A DNA stretch of 64,000 bases from Cucumis sativus (Eukaryota > Streptophyta > Magnoliopsida > Cucurbitales > Cucurbitaceae). Location: NCBI RefSeq assembly GCF_000004075.3, contig NC_026660.2, positions 21,021,498 through 21,085,497 of the forward strand, given 5' to 3'. The notes below the pieces were generated by a model that had not been told where the DNA came from, did no database searches, and was given only the letters and a program-made list of their open reading frames with translations. Shown here piece after piece: positions 12,430 to 24,802 of the stretch. The number at the start of each line of letters is the position of its first letter. Position 1 is the stretch's first letter. The translations under genes and the position numbers were made by a program.

Positions 12430-12984
12430 ATTTAGAAAGAAACAAAGAAAGAACGGCGTTCGATTCTTGAAGAAGACTTTGGTTCCTTCACCTTAGCTTT
12501 CCCTATTCCCATTCCAATCAGAGCGTCGACGAAGAACGGAAACTGGGACAGGGAGGAGCGATTCAACCCTGATCATCTCTTCTTCTTAATCCCCCCCATC
12601 CACCAGATTCTCCTCAATTTCGATTCCAACCTTCATCAACTGCGATTTCGGGTAATATATACATGTATGTCTTCATCTCCGATCCTTTTTCTGCTTCCAA
12701 TTAGGGTTCCACTTGCTCTTTATCATACTACTCTCTCTATACTAGGGTTTTCGCTGCTTTACATTCAGCCCCTTTGTGGATATTTCTCTCCATCTGCTTC
12801 CTGAATCAACCGTCCGGTTTGACCTTGGCTTTTTTAGTTGTTCATACTTCGGTTTTATTCTTTGATGTTTATTTCAGAAGCTGGTTACTCAAATCCTGTA
12901 TCTTGATGTTTATTGTGTGGATTATGTTCATGCTAATCGGAGTAATTTGCTTACAGAGTGAAGATTTGTCCTTTTTGATACAAG
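12430..12984 (+). promoter_or_regulatory. 5' UTR with leader intron of the ARGLU1 homolog
   Basis: GC-richer leader-like sequence (12470-12650) precedes a donor GG|GTAATAT with GT at 12652-12653. The acceptor TTGCTTACAG ends at 12956, leaving 28 nt of leader before the ATG at 12985. This is a common arrangement in plant splicing-factor genes. Borders are inferred from consensus only. Confidence 0.5.
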
Positions 12985-15900
12985 ATGCCTCGGGATTTAT
13001 CACGATCTCGATCGCCTTTGTATAGGCGTAGGCTTTCGCCATCTCCCGTAGGGCATAGGTATACCAGGAGGAGTCGGAGAGACCGGAGCCGTTCACCGTA
13101 TTCATCCTACAGCAGGTGATCCCGTTTATGTTTTTAGTTTTATTTACTTTTGAGTTAATCTGTTGAATAATCTCCAACGAAATTATGAGAAGATTGACGA
13201 CACTGTATCTTTTCCCGCGGTTTCTACTTCATTGACATCGGAGTTTCTGCATGAATTTTGCCCCTTTTGCTGTAAATTTCCCCCTTTTTTTTTCTTCTAA
13301 TATGAAGGACGTGTTCTTTGTCGAATTAAGAGGACTTCCATTTCATGGAATGTTCATTTACAATTTATTCTTATTATTTTGACAAAAACCAAATCGGGTA
13401 TCTATGTTGCTGCGGTAGTAAATTTTGTTGGGTTTTCGTGTTTGTTTTATTGTTCAACTACAAAAAATTTATCATTATAACTTAGGGTTGCTTGTACTTC
13501 TCTTTCATTGAGTTATATCTTCCGGATCTTTTTGACCTCTTTTATTGTTTATGTGCTGATGAGACTTCACGACCTCTTTTATTGTATATGTGCTGATGAT
13601 TTTTTATCTTGTTTTGTACATGTGCTTTACTATTTTGAATTTCACATAAAATTTCTGATTTTTGTGGCATAATTGTCAAGTACCTCCTAATGGTATTTAA
13701 TCATTTGTTGAGAATGGTGAGTGGGGGAGAAAATTTTAGAAGTCTTCAGGGAAAAAACTCTAAAATGTGGTAGAAGCAAACAGAATAGACATGATCTTGC
13801 TAAGAAAATTGTGAAATAAGTCAGTTATTCCTATTACATGGGAAGCGACCAGGTTATGGGTGCTGATGGGTGTTCCGTCATTGCTCGATTGTGACTTTTC
13901 TTCTTCATGTGATGTGATAAAAGATGGAGCTCACAAAGGTTTATTCTTAACAATGTATGAGGTAACTGTACGGTGCAAAGTGGTAGGCTAGCTTGATACA
14001 TAGCTATGTCTAGAAGTCTTTATCTCTTGCTCAATTGTTTCTATTCATTATACAGAAGAAAAAGTCGCTCAATTTCCCCAAGACGTAATAGAAGTCGTTC
14101 ACGAACACCAAGGCACCATAGAAGTCGTTCTCCAACTTCAAGGAGTTACAAGAAGCAGAGACGACGAAGTTCCTCATCATCTCTGCATCGTAGATCTTCT
14201 AGTTCTAGCCTCGGATCCATTGAGCAAAAAAGTACCAGTGAAAAATTGAAAAAGGAGGAAGAAAGAAAAAGGTATATTAACTGGCTCACTAATTTTATGT
14301 TCTTTTTGTCTCTCAATTATCATTGGGTTTTGTCTGCACTGCAGAATTATTTAATATTCTACAATGGAAAATGTTATCACTTGTTGACCTTTGTAGTTCG
14401 TGTAAGTACTTTGTGGGCTTTAACATTTTGAACCCTTCAACTGTGATACTAGAAGAATTTCAGTCAGGCTCTCTAACTTTTGACCATGAAAGATTATGAC
14501 ATAACTAAAACCACATGAGGATGACTAAGTGAATTCTCGCCCCAACTGTCTGTGCTATCTTTGATCAAGAGTCAAAATAAGAGGGATTTGAAAGCAGAAT
14601 CAGGATAGTAATCTAGTTATCTACACGAAGAATCTTAGAATTTTTTATCAAAATTTAAAACTTTTTTTTTAAAATTTAAAACATTTCTTTTCTTGATTGA
14701 AAGGACCTGGGTTCATGCTTCTTTTTTAATGGTTTTTTTAAAGTAAAAAGATAAAGAATGATGAATTGAGCTTTAGTTTAATATGGCTGTTCCAGCATCA
14801 AGAAATGCTGGCATATTTTTGTAGTTGTGCTTGTCAGCTTATGCCATATGCTAGAATTTTCTGTTTACCTGTACTTGCGCCTGCAGTGGATGTGCTTTTA
14901 CTTGTGAAGATTCCTGAAGGTGAAAATGGAACAATAGGCTATAGTTGGATTGTAATTCAATGCATTTGGAATTGCATCTCTAAAGATTATGATTTTATGT
15001 GAGCACATTCTTTTTAATTTCACATTATAATGGACGACTATAACTAATTTTCTATAAGTATTGGAACTGATTGAAAATGGCTGCAGAATTGTTTAATAAT
15101 GTTACAGTGCTGTGGGACAATCTCCCTTTCAGTTTTCTCATTGCAGCATTATCACTATTTCTTTTTTCTTTTGTTGGATAAGAAACCATTTCATTGATAA
15201 ATAGCTTCATCATTATCTCTATTGTTAACTAGAGGGGTATGTATGTGCTATGGATGATAAAAAAACGATGTCTATAAACTTGTCATTATTATCGTGGACA
15301 TTGCATTCTCATGGTTGTTCATATGGTGACTGAAAAGATTTATTGTTTGATTAGTTTAGAACATAAGGGGAAGGTACTAGATGCTTTATTAATTTAATTT
15401 AGGAGGCATCTTTGTTTTAGTCTTTTAGATGGAGCCAAGAGTATTATGTTTAAAGTAAAACCTAACAGTGAGATGTAGTCTATGTTCTTCTTTCAATTGT
15501 ATATCAGTAAGGGAAATCAATTATTTTATTTTATTTTTATATTTTTGGAGTCTAAAGAGTAAAAAGTTTAATGCTTCAGAATCTGCTCTGTTTATTTCTG
15601 CTATGTGGACCTTTTATCACATCTGGCTTTTGCTCTTCCATCTAGTTCTTTCTTATAGTATTCTCCACACTCGCACTCGCTGTTCTACCGAATCTCTAAA
15701 ATGATCTAAATTTGAGCAAGGGCTTTTAAGATGGGACGAACGAATGTAATATGTGGCCTATTCAATTGGTAGCCCGAATAACAGCTGCTGCTATTATGCA
15801 TGCTTATGTGAACACCTAATATGAAATATTTTTACAGTTTGACAATCCTGAAGGTACTTACACTTTCAGGATATGACAGTATTTATCGACTAGTTCGAGC

Positions 15901-17065
15901 TTGGCCTCTAGGAACCTCATTTTACTTGAAATGCCTACCGTATTAACCCCCCCTCTAACTACATGGATAAAAATATATTTTTACATAAGAAAAAGAAGTA
16001 ATATACTCCCCAAGTCCCCATTCAAAGAATGTTATAGTTTTAAGGATTTGAGTTTTTCCAGTGTTCGGTTTTAAAACTGCGACAGGTTACTTGACATTCT
16101 TCTCCACAGGATTTTCTGAAGGAAGATACTGCTATAGACTTGTTATATTTGATGATCAATTTGATGCTTCGTTAATATGCTGTTCACCAGTTTTGTAACT
16201 CTTTTGTATGGATCAGGATTGAGTTAGAGGTATGCCCTAAAAGGATAAGCATGTTTTAGTGCTCTTATCTCGTCATGGAGGTTAGTTTGTTAATTTACTA
16301 TATGCTTATATAAACCGGAAGAGGAAAAAACAACGCTCTGAGGCACGATAAGTCAGTTGTCATTTAATTCATTGTTTGAATTGGAGAACACTTTCAGGTG
16401 GTGCATTTTACATATCCGGGGTTAGCCATTTTCTTAAATTTTTATTTTTCTCTCAGGCGACAACAGGAGACACAGGGCAAATTGCTTAAAGAAGAAACGA
16501 CAAAGAGAGTTGAAGACGCAATTCGCAAGGAAGTTGAAGAGAGACTGAACTCTGATGATGTAAAACTGGATATAAACAAGAAGCTGGAGGAGGGACGGAC
16601 ACGACTTAACGAAGAAGTAACCGCTCAACTTGAGAAGGAAAAAGAAGCTGCCCTTGTTGAGGCCAGACGGAGAGAGGTACGTACTATATTCTATCTATTG
16701 CTGACTTTCTGCAAAAATCCAACTTGTGTATTGCGGTTTTGTTTCGGTTTGGATAGAAATGTGAATTTGTGGGGTTGGTTTGGTTTGGTTTGGTGTAGGA
16801 ACAAGCTAGAAAAGAGAAAGAAGAATTAGAAAGAATGGTTGAGGAGAGCAGGAGGAGAGTAGAAGAGGCTCAGAGAAGGGAGGCTTTAGAGAGACAAAAG
16901 AGAGAGGAAGAAAGATATAGAGAACTGGAAGAGCTTCAAAGGCAAAAAGAAGAAGCTATTAAGAGGAAAAAACAGGAAGAAGAGGAACAACGAGTTAATC
17001 AGATGAAACTGTTGGGTAAAAACAAATCACGTCCCAAACTGTCATTTGCCATTGGCTCCAAATAA
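12985..17065 (+). CDS. ARGLU1: Arginine and glutamate-rich protein 1 (ARGLU1) homolog
   Basis: Four exons: 12985-13115, 14056-14271, 16457-16676 and 16799-17065; joins keep frame and give 277 residues. Residues 1-115 form an RS-type domain (start MPRDLSRSRSPLYRRR, repeated RSRS/SPRRNRSRSR), as in nuclear-speckle splicing factors. Residues about 116-277 are a long charged, probably coiled-coil segment rich in Glu, Arg and Lys (EETTKRVEDAIRKEVEER, ARKEKEELERMVEES), matching the ARGLU family. It ends KLLGKNKSRPKLSFAIGSK, a conserved-looking basic tail. In animals ARGLU1 couples Mediator/nuclear-receptor transcription to alternative splicing; nuclear splicing or transcription work is expected here but not shown. 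Introns are 940, 2,185 and 122 nt. Confidence 0.93.
14272..16456 (+). other. Long intron 2 of the ARGLU1 homolog: no gene seen
   Basis: 2,185 nt between the donor AAAAG|GTATATT and the acceptor TTCTCTCAG. Retention extends the reading frame only a short way to a stop near 14429, so intron-retained transcripts would be truncated. No transposon signature was recognised. Confidence 0.5.
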
Positions 17066-18339
17066 ACAAGTATGTCAACAAAAAAAAAAAAAAAAAAAAA
17101 AGAGAAGAAAAAGTAAATTTGTTCTTATTTTTTTTCTTCTTCAAGTGTTGTGAATTTAGACTCGATTGTTTGTCACACTTGTGTAATTTGGGATGACATA
17201 ATCTACTTAATGCCAGTCCGTCGTTCTTATGAAAATCACTCCTCTCACTATGAAATTGATTTGGCTAGACTTTATACCTCTACTTTTCCTTCCAATAAAT
17301 TTTGTATATGATTGGAATCTAGATTATATTGATATGACATGGACAAGTCTCTCTTGTTAGACTTTTGACTCCTTTCCACATGATATCTATATGTTCTTGC
17401 TTGTCTTTAGAGACCTTTTATGTCTTACTAAACACAAAATCTTGATATGTCAAATAGCTAAAATACAAATAAGGTAAGGACGACTTTATGTCACAACTTA
17501 AGGTAGGAGAGAATGCTGCACAAAAATGCTCCCAAATTCTCTCTACTCTCTACTCTTTTGTAATCATGCACATTGCTTACCAATTGTTGGCTTCACAAAA
17601 TAACAATTAATTGTTAGATGCCACGATCACAGTTGTAAAAAACTTACAAACTGTTAGATGCAACATGCAAAAACGTTGTTGGTCTTATTGAACTATTTCT
17701 CAATCTCAACTCCCCGTTTCTTCAGAAAATAATTTTAGAAATTGGCATTGAGATAGAGATTTTAGAAAATGGTTGAGAAAACATTTGTTCTTTGTAGGCC
17801 AGAAAGCATATAAGATAAACAACTCTGACTTACTTAGCATACAAATTGAGGTGGGGATGATTGATAACTAGTCTTTTACCCATCTATAGTTACTATTAGA
17901 ATAACTGATGTGTCACCATTGCACATACAAAGTGGCGAGGAGCTGCATACTATTACTAACAAAAGACACGAAAGACATGGAGAGTTAATTGGGTCGAAAT
18001 TGAGTAATCAAGCCACTTGACTTGGTAAGACAATGTCTCAACCCCAAGAGAGATGTCAAGACTGATGACTCAAAGATTATCATGAGTCCTTCGATCAAAT
18101 CAAATACTGTTTTGTTCCTTCCTAATTACGTAGTCATGAAAGTATGTGTTGGACAACAGAGAACCTTCGTATATATTTCTCGAATAGACTGCTTGTAATC
18201 TTGAGGTAACGGGGGCTTTTAGTTTGAATGAAAAAAGTGTTAATTGTATGGAAAAGTAAATGAAAGCAAGGGAGATAGAGTTGTGAGAAGTAATATTGAT
18301 GAAATGTGATGCGTTCAAACGTGCAAGCACATGCGGATG

Positions 18340-18363
18340 ATAACTTGTAGAAATACAAGTTAT
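18340..18363. repeat. Perfect 10-bp stem hairpin (ATAACTTGTA / TACAAGTTAT)
   Basis: ATAACTTGTA, loop GAAA, TACAAGTTAT. It is a self-complementary sequence in non-coding DNA about 1.3 kb downstream of the ARGLU1 stop. It may mark a repeat end; no family was identified. Confidence 0.6.
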
Positions 18364-20147
18364 AATAACAATAATGAAGTAGAAATGCGGTAAAAGTGGG
18401 ATAATGTATAGTAATTAATGCTATAAAAATTCGAACTGTGTGATTTATGAACTATAAAAGACAAAGCGCTTGTTTATTACGGTCTTCCTTATCTTAATGC
18501 ATGATTTCGGCAAAAAGAAGATAAAGAGAAGTGAAGAAGTTGTCTTAGGCGATTGGATCTCATTCGCATCAACCAATTAAGCGATGAAGAGATACTAGGC
18601 AATACAAATGGCTAGATGACAAACAAGTTGGTGAGAATGTCAGCAAATTACCAAATATGACATTTAGAATAACACAAATCGTTATAGTGTCTAAGAGGAT
18701 TAGAGAAATTTATTGAAAACCAAAGCTATGTGCAACAAAAGCGTCAACCAAACACCTATGAATAGATGGCTTAAGCTTCATTTTATGTGTGATACCGTGC
18801 GGTCAAGTGTGAGAGAACAGAGCAAGTAGGATTTGAGCCATTTGTCTCTAACCTTTCTCTCTGTGTATCTTTTGTTGAGAGCTTAGAGTGTGAGAGTAGA
18901 AAGATCACCATATTCCATTTCGTGATATAGATACCAATGAAGTCAAGGAATGCATGCAAGAGATTGCATTTTGTGGCTTGACGATGCATCCCCATATCTT
19001 GTTATTTGTATTTTTTTAAATTTATATTGTATTTGTATTATGAACATCATGGCCGCCAAAAACTTTTATTATTAATGCAACACATTCTCAATGTATTTGT
19101 TCCACTTTTTGACTTATCGCGTGTGTTATTTTTCTTTACTATGAAATAAAAAGTTAGAATGCGTCTTTAAATTTAAATTATGGACATTTGCAATGTTTAA
19201 TTAGAGCTATAACCAATGCTTAATACTGTTAAAAAGAATCAATTCAATATTGAGAGTTAATTACCCAAGAAGACAAGTAACTAAGACCTCCTTAAACAAG
19301 TATAGAAGTGATTTTAAAAATAAAATCAATTCGATGGTTTTCACCTTGTCATATACATATCAATAATGCGAGTGTATGTGACATGAAGACGCCAAGAAGT
19401 TGCTTGCCTTAAATAAAGAATAAAGAATAAAACATAAACATTGCTTTTAAAGCTTTAGATATAGAGTATATATTCATTTCATCTTAAGTATCTTAAAAGG
19501 CGATCATTTGCCTCGAAGGCGTTGAGAGAGTTGCTCACCTTAATTTGAAATTGAATGAATTATAGATCAATAACTTAGTATGTGTAGGTTCACAAAATAG
19601 GTGATAATTATACCACAGCACCAATTTTGGTAAGGTTATGTGTTATTTGATAAAATTCTTAGATACCAACCACTCGTAGAAACATTGTTTTAGTTGATTT
19701 CTATGAATGAAAATTACTTAGTGCAGTTGTTGTTGGATAGTAAGTTTATTAAAGATATGGTATTTGTTTAAATGCGATGATCTGATTCTATAAATTTATA
19801 TATACACATGCTACTGAAGTGTATCATTGCTGGTTTGGAGGAGCTGTGTAAGGCAGTTGTTGGGTTATTTCCAGAAGTTGAGTGAAGTTTTTGTCAAGTG
19901 GTTTGGGAGAAAGCTAAGTTGTTGGTTTGTAGTATTGTGGTCTAAACCTTATGTAAGTAATCTGGTTTAACTTTTTGGCTTTGTATAAAGTACAAGTTGG
20001 GTATCATAAGAGTTACTTCTTGAAACAAATATCAATATCGTGTTAAAAGCTAGCTTGTTTGGGTTCGATCACATGATGCATATAATTATAATTAGTTATA
20101 TCTTTACATATATTAATCGTTACATATAATATGATCCTTATCTAAAA

Positions 20148-20525
20148 TTTACTACTGTAAAAATACGTTCTTTTGACGTTTGTCATTTTAAATACTTTGT
20201 GGTCTAATTTTTGAAAAAAACATGTCAAGAAATGAGTAATTTTAAAGATAAAACGTCAAAAGTTTTTATGAAAAAAAGGTAGAAGTGGGACATTTTTCAA
20301 AAACTTTTTCACGTTGGGGCCTTTCTTGACGTTTCAAAATTAACCATCAAGTGATATATATATTTTTTCTTGACGTTTTTAAAAACTTTTTTCCTTGACG
20401 TACGTTTTGAAAATGTCAAGAAGATTTATGAAAAGGCGACGGTGGGTAAACTTTTCGAAAAAAATTTCATGCCAAGGCCTCCTTAATGTTTAAAAACGTC
20501 AAGTGGTATGTACTTTGCTTTAATG
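20148..20525. mobile_element. CACTA-like subterminal repeat block (TTGACGTTTT motifs)
   Basis: The block opens with TACTACTGTAAAAATACG, a mutated match to the CACTACTxxAAAAA termini of plant CACTA (En/Spm) transposons, followed by TTCTTTTGACGTTT. At least six further (C)TTGACGTTTT or AAAACGTCAA words in both orientations follow, at 20230-20510. Clustered inverted short motifs are typical of CACTA subterminal regions. No transposase and no clear second terminus were found. Confidence 0.45.
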
Positions 20526-21266
20526 ATTTTATCCCAACAGCTACTATACTATATCGTACACCATCTATTATATATATATCTTCTAATATATATATCTAAA
20601 ATTGTAGGTTTGATTCTTTAGAAGCTAAGATATAATTAAGCACTATAAATTAAACATATAGTCCAACCCTTCCCTGTATAAATCTATCAAGAAACTATTT
20701 AAATGTGAAATGAAAGGAAAGTCACACTTGCACTTTGTAAAGACAAATAATATTTGAGTTCTCTCTTATGCAATTCTACCACCAATAATTAATATATAAA
20801 GAGGAAGATGTGTTATACAGTTATACATTATTATAGATGAAAGTGGGATCCAATTGATTGTGAGATATTGATCATAAAACCCCATGTATATTACCTTAGT
20901 ATCCACCTTCGAGTCCATATAATATAGTCCAACAAAAATGAATTAAACTTTGATCATTCATGCATATAATGAATCCAAAGAGCGAGACATGATAATCTTA
21001 AGGAGATATGTTGATTAATTAGAACATCAAAGAACTTCACGATTTCTTTTTTGATAATTATGCTATACACAGTTTTTGTTTAAAGAGAAGAAAAACCCTA
21101 ACATACTTTTTCCATAATTCCACTAAGAGAAAGTGTGAGCACTAATTTTCAGTAGTGACTTTCACACTATCCATTAATCTTTACCTATTTCTACCACTAT
21201 CTCTATTTTATTATTCTCATTGTCTTTCTTTTGCTTAAACAAAACAAAAAACTAATACTCACTCTC

Positions 21267-21273
21267 TATAAAA
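21267..21273 (+). promoter_or_regulatory. Probable TATA box of the iron-transporter gene
   Basis: TATAAAA within CTCTATAAAAGTCC lies 106 nt before the ATG at 21379, a normal distance for a plant gene with a leader of about 75 nt. Confidence 0.65.
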
Positions 21274-21378
21274 GTCCCTACTGGGCGTGTGCCCTCCACA
21301 AGCAAATATTAACATTTCTTCTTCTTATTATTATCTTTATAACATATTCAAATTCTATCATCATATAGTTCAGTTAAT

Positions 21379-22074
21379 ATGGCTTCTGAGTCTGGCAGTG
21401 TTGACTATACTCAACGTGCTCAGTGGCTCCGAGCAGCAATCCTAGGGGCCAACGATGGGCTCGTCTCTGTTGCGTCGCTCATGATGGGCGTTGGAGCCGT
21501 TAAGCCCGACGCCAAAGCCATGCTTATTGCAGGATTTGCAGGACTGGTTGCTGGAGCTTGTAGTATGGCGATAGGAGAGTTCGTTTCTGTTTACACTCAA
21601 TATGATATTGAGAAAGCTCAGCTGAAGAGAAATGGGAAGGAAAAGAATGTAATGTGAAAGCTATTTTTGTTAATAAGAAATAAATAACTCACAGACAATA
21701 ATATATATGAGACAAGAGAGCTAATATATTATTCTTCCTACATATATCTACAGAATAACATGGAACCAAACCACCCGGGTGAGGAGGAAGAGAAGCTGCC
21801 AAATCCACTACAGGCTGCGCTGGCATCGGCGATAGCGTTTTCGGTCGGAGCAGTCATTCCTTTGGTGGCAGCAGTGTTCATCCGAGACCATAAGGTGAGG
21901 CTGGGGGTGGTGGCAGCAGTGGCGAGCTTGACGCTGTTGGTTTTTGGGATAGTTGGAGCCATCTTGGGGAGAACTCCGGTTGGAAAATCAGCAGCAAGAG
22001 TGGTGGTTGGAGGGTGGATGGCTATGGCTATTACTTTTGGCCTTACAAAGCTGCTTGGCTCTAAGGGACTATGA
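21379..22074 (+). CDS. Vacuolar iron transporter homolog (VIT1/CCC1 family, nodulin-21-like)
   Basis: Two exons, 21379-21648 and 21754-22074, give 196 residues. Exon 1 carries the family signature LRAAILGANDGLVSVASLMM (GANDGL at 23-28) and the GACSMAIGEFVSVYTQYDIE segment; exon 2 begins before KLPNPLQAALASAIAFSVGA and ends WMAMAITFGLTKLLG. About five membrane helices are predicted by eye, two before and three after a short charged linker. The linker is much shorter than the cytosolic metal-binding domain of VIT1, as in the VIT-like (VTL) subgroup, which moves Fe/Mn into the vacuole or across related membranes. The 105-nt intron (GTAATG...CTACAG) falls in this linker; both borders and frame are good, but many plant VTL genes have no intron. 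Reading through the intron stops after two codons, so splicing is needed for a full protein. No tandem VTL copy is nearby. Confidence 0.9.
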
Positions 22075-22078
22075 AGCT

Positions 22079-22096
22079 ATATATATATATATATAC
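22079..22096. repeat. (AT)n microsatellite in the iron-transporter 3' UTR
   Basis: An uninterrupted TATATA run follows the stop codon within a few bases. It is a candidate polymorphic marker and of no evident function. Confidence 0.85.
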
Positions 22097-23635
22097 ATGT
22101 TAGTGTTTGTGTTTTTTCTTTCAAGTATGCATGTGGGTTTTAAATGGAGTTTCCCTTTCATCAGTCTAAACAAATAAATTAAATTAAGTTACCCAAATGA
22201 TATATAGAGAGTGGCATTTTATTATATAATTGGTAAAATGATTAAATTTATTAAAGTGTTTAATAAATAAAATTAAACATGGTTAAAACAATCAATATAA
22301 ATTAAATGTTATATTTAGCAAATTAATAATGACTTATTGAAGTCAAGTTAGCTTGATTTTTCTAAGTTAATAAGTTAAACATTAGGTTCCCACAATACTT
22401 AGTGGTTGAAGGAATTGATATATTTGTTCTCCTGTGTTTGGGCCTCGAGGCACCTTGATGTACTATTTCCCTACTGATGGAGTTTGCATAGGTTAATATC
22501 AAAGTGAATTAGAGAAAGTATTTATAGTAAGTAGGTGAGTGACGTATAACAAAACGTATCCGAAGGTATCTCGGCCATCATAATTAGTGGACATTGTGAG
22601 ATTTATGCTTGACGATCCTTGAGGTGCGTTTGGTGTGTCTCCTTAGGAATGGTGTTTATGGATGGGTCAACACAAGGGTTAAATCTTGAAAAAGATAGGA
22701 TATTAGTTTTGTTCCTAATATTATTCTTCTCTACAACTGTTGGTGTGGCATGGTATTAATACATAAATGCTCATATACTCCATTTAATACATACTAAAGT
22801 AGTATATATGGGCAAAGTTTAAATGACAATATGATCATGGATTAATTCATGGATCAAATATTCACAAACCTATTCTGGAAACAACATAGTTTTTTTTAAA
22901 GCTGATCTAAGTGCAAATCAATCTTAAGTAGTCTCAACAAGGACCAATGACAAATATGGGGAAAATTTTCATTTAAAAGAGGTGATAGTGAAAAGTTTCC
23001 AATACAAGTTTTGTAAAGAAAAATCAGTAAAAAAATGTTTTTCAAAATAAAACTTTGAAAAATATTGTAAAATAATAATAATGATTATAAGTTGTTGAAA
23101 GAAGAGATGACTGATAATGAATGAACATAGAGCAATAAATTGAAGAATATATAATTAAGAATAACTAGATACGAATGAGGAAGCATCCAATCATTCCACT
23201 GCCTGAAAAGAAGTTCTATGTTCATGTCAAAACCTCTAGGTCTCTATCTCTCGGTGTGCAGCCACATATCCTTGTGTTCATGGTGCATGCTTAGGTTACT
23301 TTGATCACTAGCATAAGAGTTATCTCTAACTTTTATGCTTGTTTCGAATGTTAAACTCCAGAAACACTTCCCCTTTAACTCATCCACACCCAATGGGGGT
23401 TTAGTTAGTTATGCATGATGAAGATAGATGAAAAGACACAAGTGATCATAGAAGTGAAACTCACGATATATTGATCAAATGAAAATTTGTTATAAGGTAT
23501 GAAAAGTGAAGTACAAGGTGTTAAGAAAATAAAAGTGGAAAGATAGAAAGAAAAATGATCCGCAAAGAGGTGTGTGACAACTCCCCTCTCAGTTTTCTCA
23601 TCAACACAATGAGCGTGGTGATGACGACTTCTGAA

Positions 23636-23657
23636 ATTCTCTTGAATTCAAGAGAAT
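23636..23657. repeat. Perfect 22-bp palindrome
   Basis: ATTCTCTTGAA followed directly by TTCAAGAGAAT, with no loop. It lies in non-coding sequence and its function is unknown. Confidence 0.7.
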
Positions 23658-23972
23658 GACGCTCTTCTCTCCTTGCAAATCGAATTAATCTAAATTTTTT
23701 CTTTTTTTTGGTTCAACGACTCCCTCTCTCTTTCTGCCAATTATTGTGTATATATTGAGCTTGTTTGGAGACCACATTGTGCAGAAGGATAGCTACATAG
23801 TTGACAGTTACTTTTTAAGTCCCTCTTTGTCGTTGATGATGCTTCAAGGATGCCAGAAGGGATGCTCTATCGCTTAAGCACAGACATATAAGTTTTATTG
23901 CTGCATAGTTTGTTAGCTTCTGATTCATGTATCCTACAATTTTAGGGCATTGTGAAGATTACCTTTTGAATG

Positions 23973-24032
23973 AAGCGACCATATTACACATATTACATCA
24001 ATAAGCGACCATATTACACATATTACATCAAT
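23973..24032. repeat. Perfect tandem duplication, 30-bp unit x2
   Basis: The unit beginning AAGCGACCATATTACACATA occurs at 23973 and again at 24003 with no difference. This is a recent small duplication in spacer DNA. Confidence 0.9.
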
Positions 24033-24469
24033 TTTGTATGTGTTTCTACTTTCTTTAAACAACATCATAATATCCTAACTTTAAGATAGAATAACTTGTA
24101 AAAGTTATAAGTTACCAAACAAATGGTAACTAAATATTACTAGCATAAAAAGTTAACCGTATAAGATTTGGTTGAGAATGTTTCAATTCATTGAAGGAGT
24201 AACTGACCTATACGATGATTGTTATTCTAAATAATTAAAGTACCATTGCAAAATATAATGTTATACACACTTAAAAATTGTTTGCCTTACATTTAGCGTT
24301 GTTTTTATTCAATTTAATCTTAATTAGTTAAAATAAATTAATCAAAGGGTAAAGGAGGGAATTTTCGTTTTTGGTGATGAATAAACTATGTGCTTATGAG
24401 GTTGTTCATCAAACTTTCTTCCATCTAAGTGTCAAATGTTATGCAAATATGATTTGGTTGTAGTTATAT

Positions 24470-24802
24470 AGGTGAGGCCCGGCCCAAGTGGATGAAGAAC
24501 TCCGCCATCGAGTTAACTCGTCTAGGAAACCGGAGTCGACTCAGTGGGTCAATCTCTATTGAAGATAGTGTTCTTCGTCCCTTCCGCAGGCGGCTATCCT
24601 TAATCCATTAAAACCCCTTTCTCCACCAACTTTGCTCTTTCTTTTTCTCTCTCTCTGATTTCCCTATTTCTTAGAGAGATTGAGAACCAGAGAATTCGGA
24701 ATCCGTAATCCGTAATCTTCTTCTTTCTTTCTTCCCCGTTTCAATCTCGATGACCATATAGACAACACACGGGATTCAATTCAACCTCATCCATAGCCGA
24801 AT
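24470..24802 (+). promoter_or_regulatory. Promoter and leader of the RETICULATA-RELATED gene
   Basis: AGGCCC at 24475-24480 and GGCCCA at 24481-24486 form a double site II / TCP-type element about 320 nt before the ATG. Pyrimidine-rich leader sequence (24615-24740) follows. There is no evident TATA box, which is usual for plastid-protein genes with such elements. Confidence 0.5.

Larger units (their letters stand above)
17066..21260. other. Intergenic spacer between ARGLU1 and the iron-transporter gene
   Basis: Begins with the ARGLU1 3' UTR, including an A-run at about 17080-17101. The remainder has no supported gene. It holds a perfect hairpin at 18340-18363 and a CACTA-like relic at 20150-20520, both listed separately. 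The frames at 18100-18360 and 18783-18995 show no motifs. Confidence 0.5.
22100..24460. other. Intergenic spacer between the iron transporter and the RETICULATA-RELATED gene
   Basis: No gene supported. The 22380-22640 and 23200-23720 stretches have a more mixed base composition and may be old retroelement pieces, but no coding motif was found. The spacer includes a perfect 22-bp palindrome at 23636-23657 and a 30-bp tandem duplication at 23973-24032. Confidence 0.5.
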
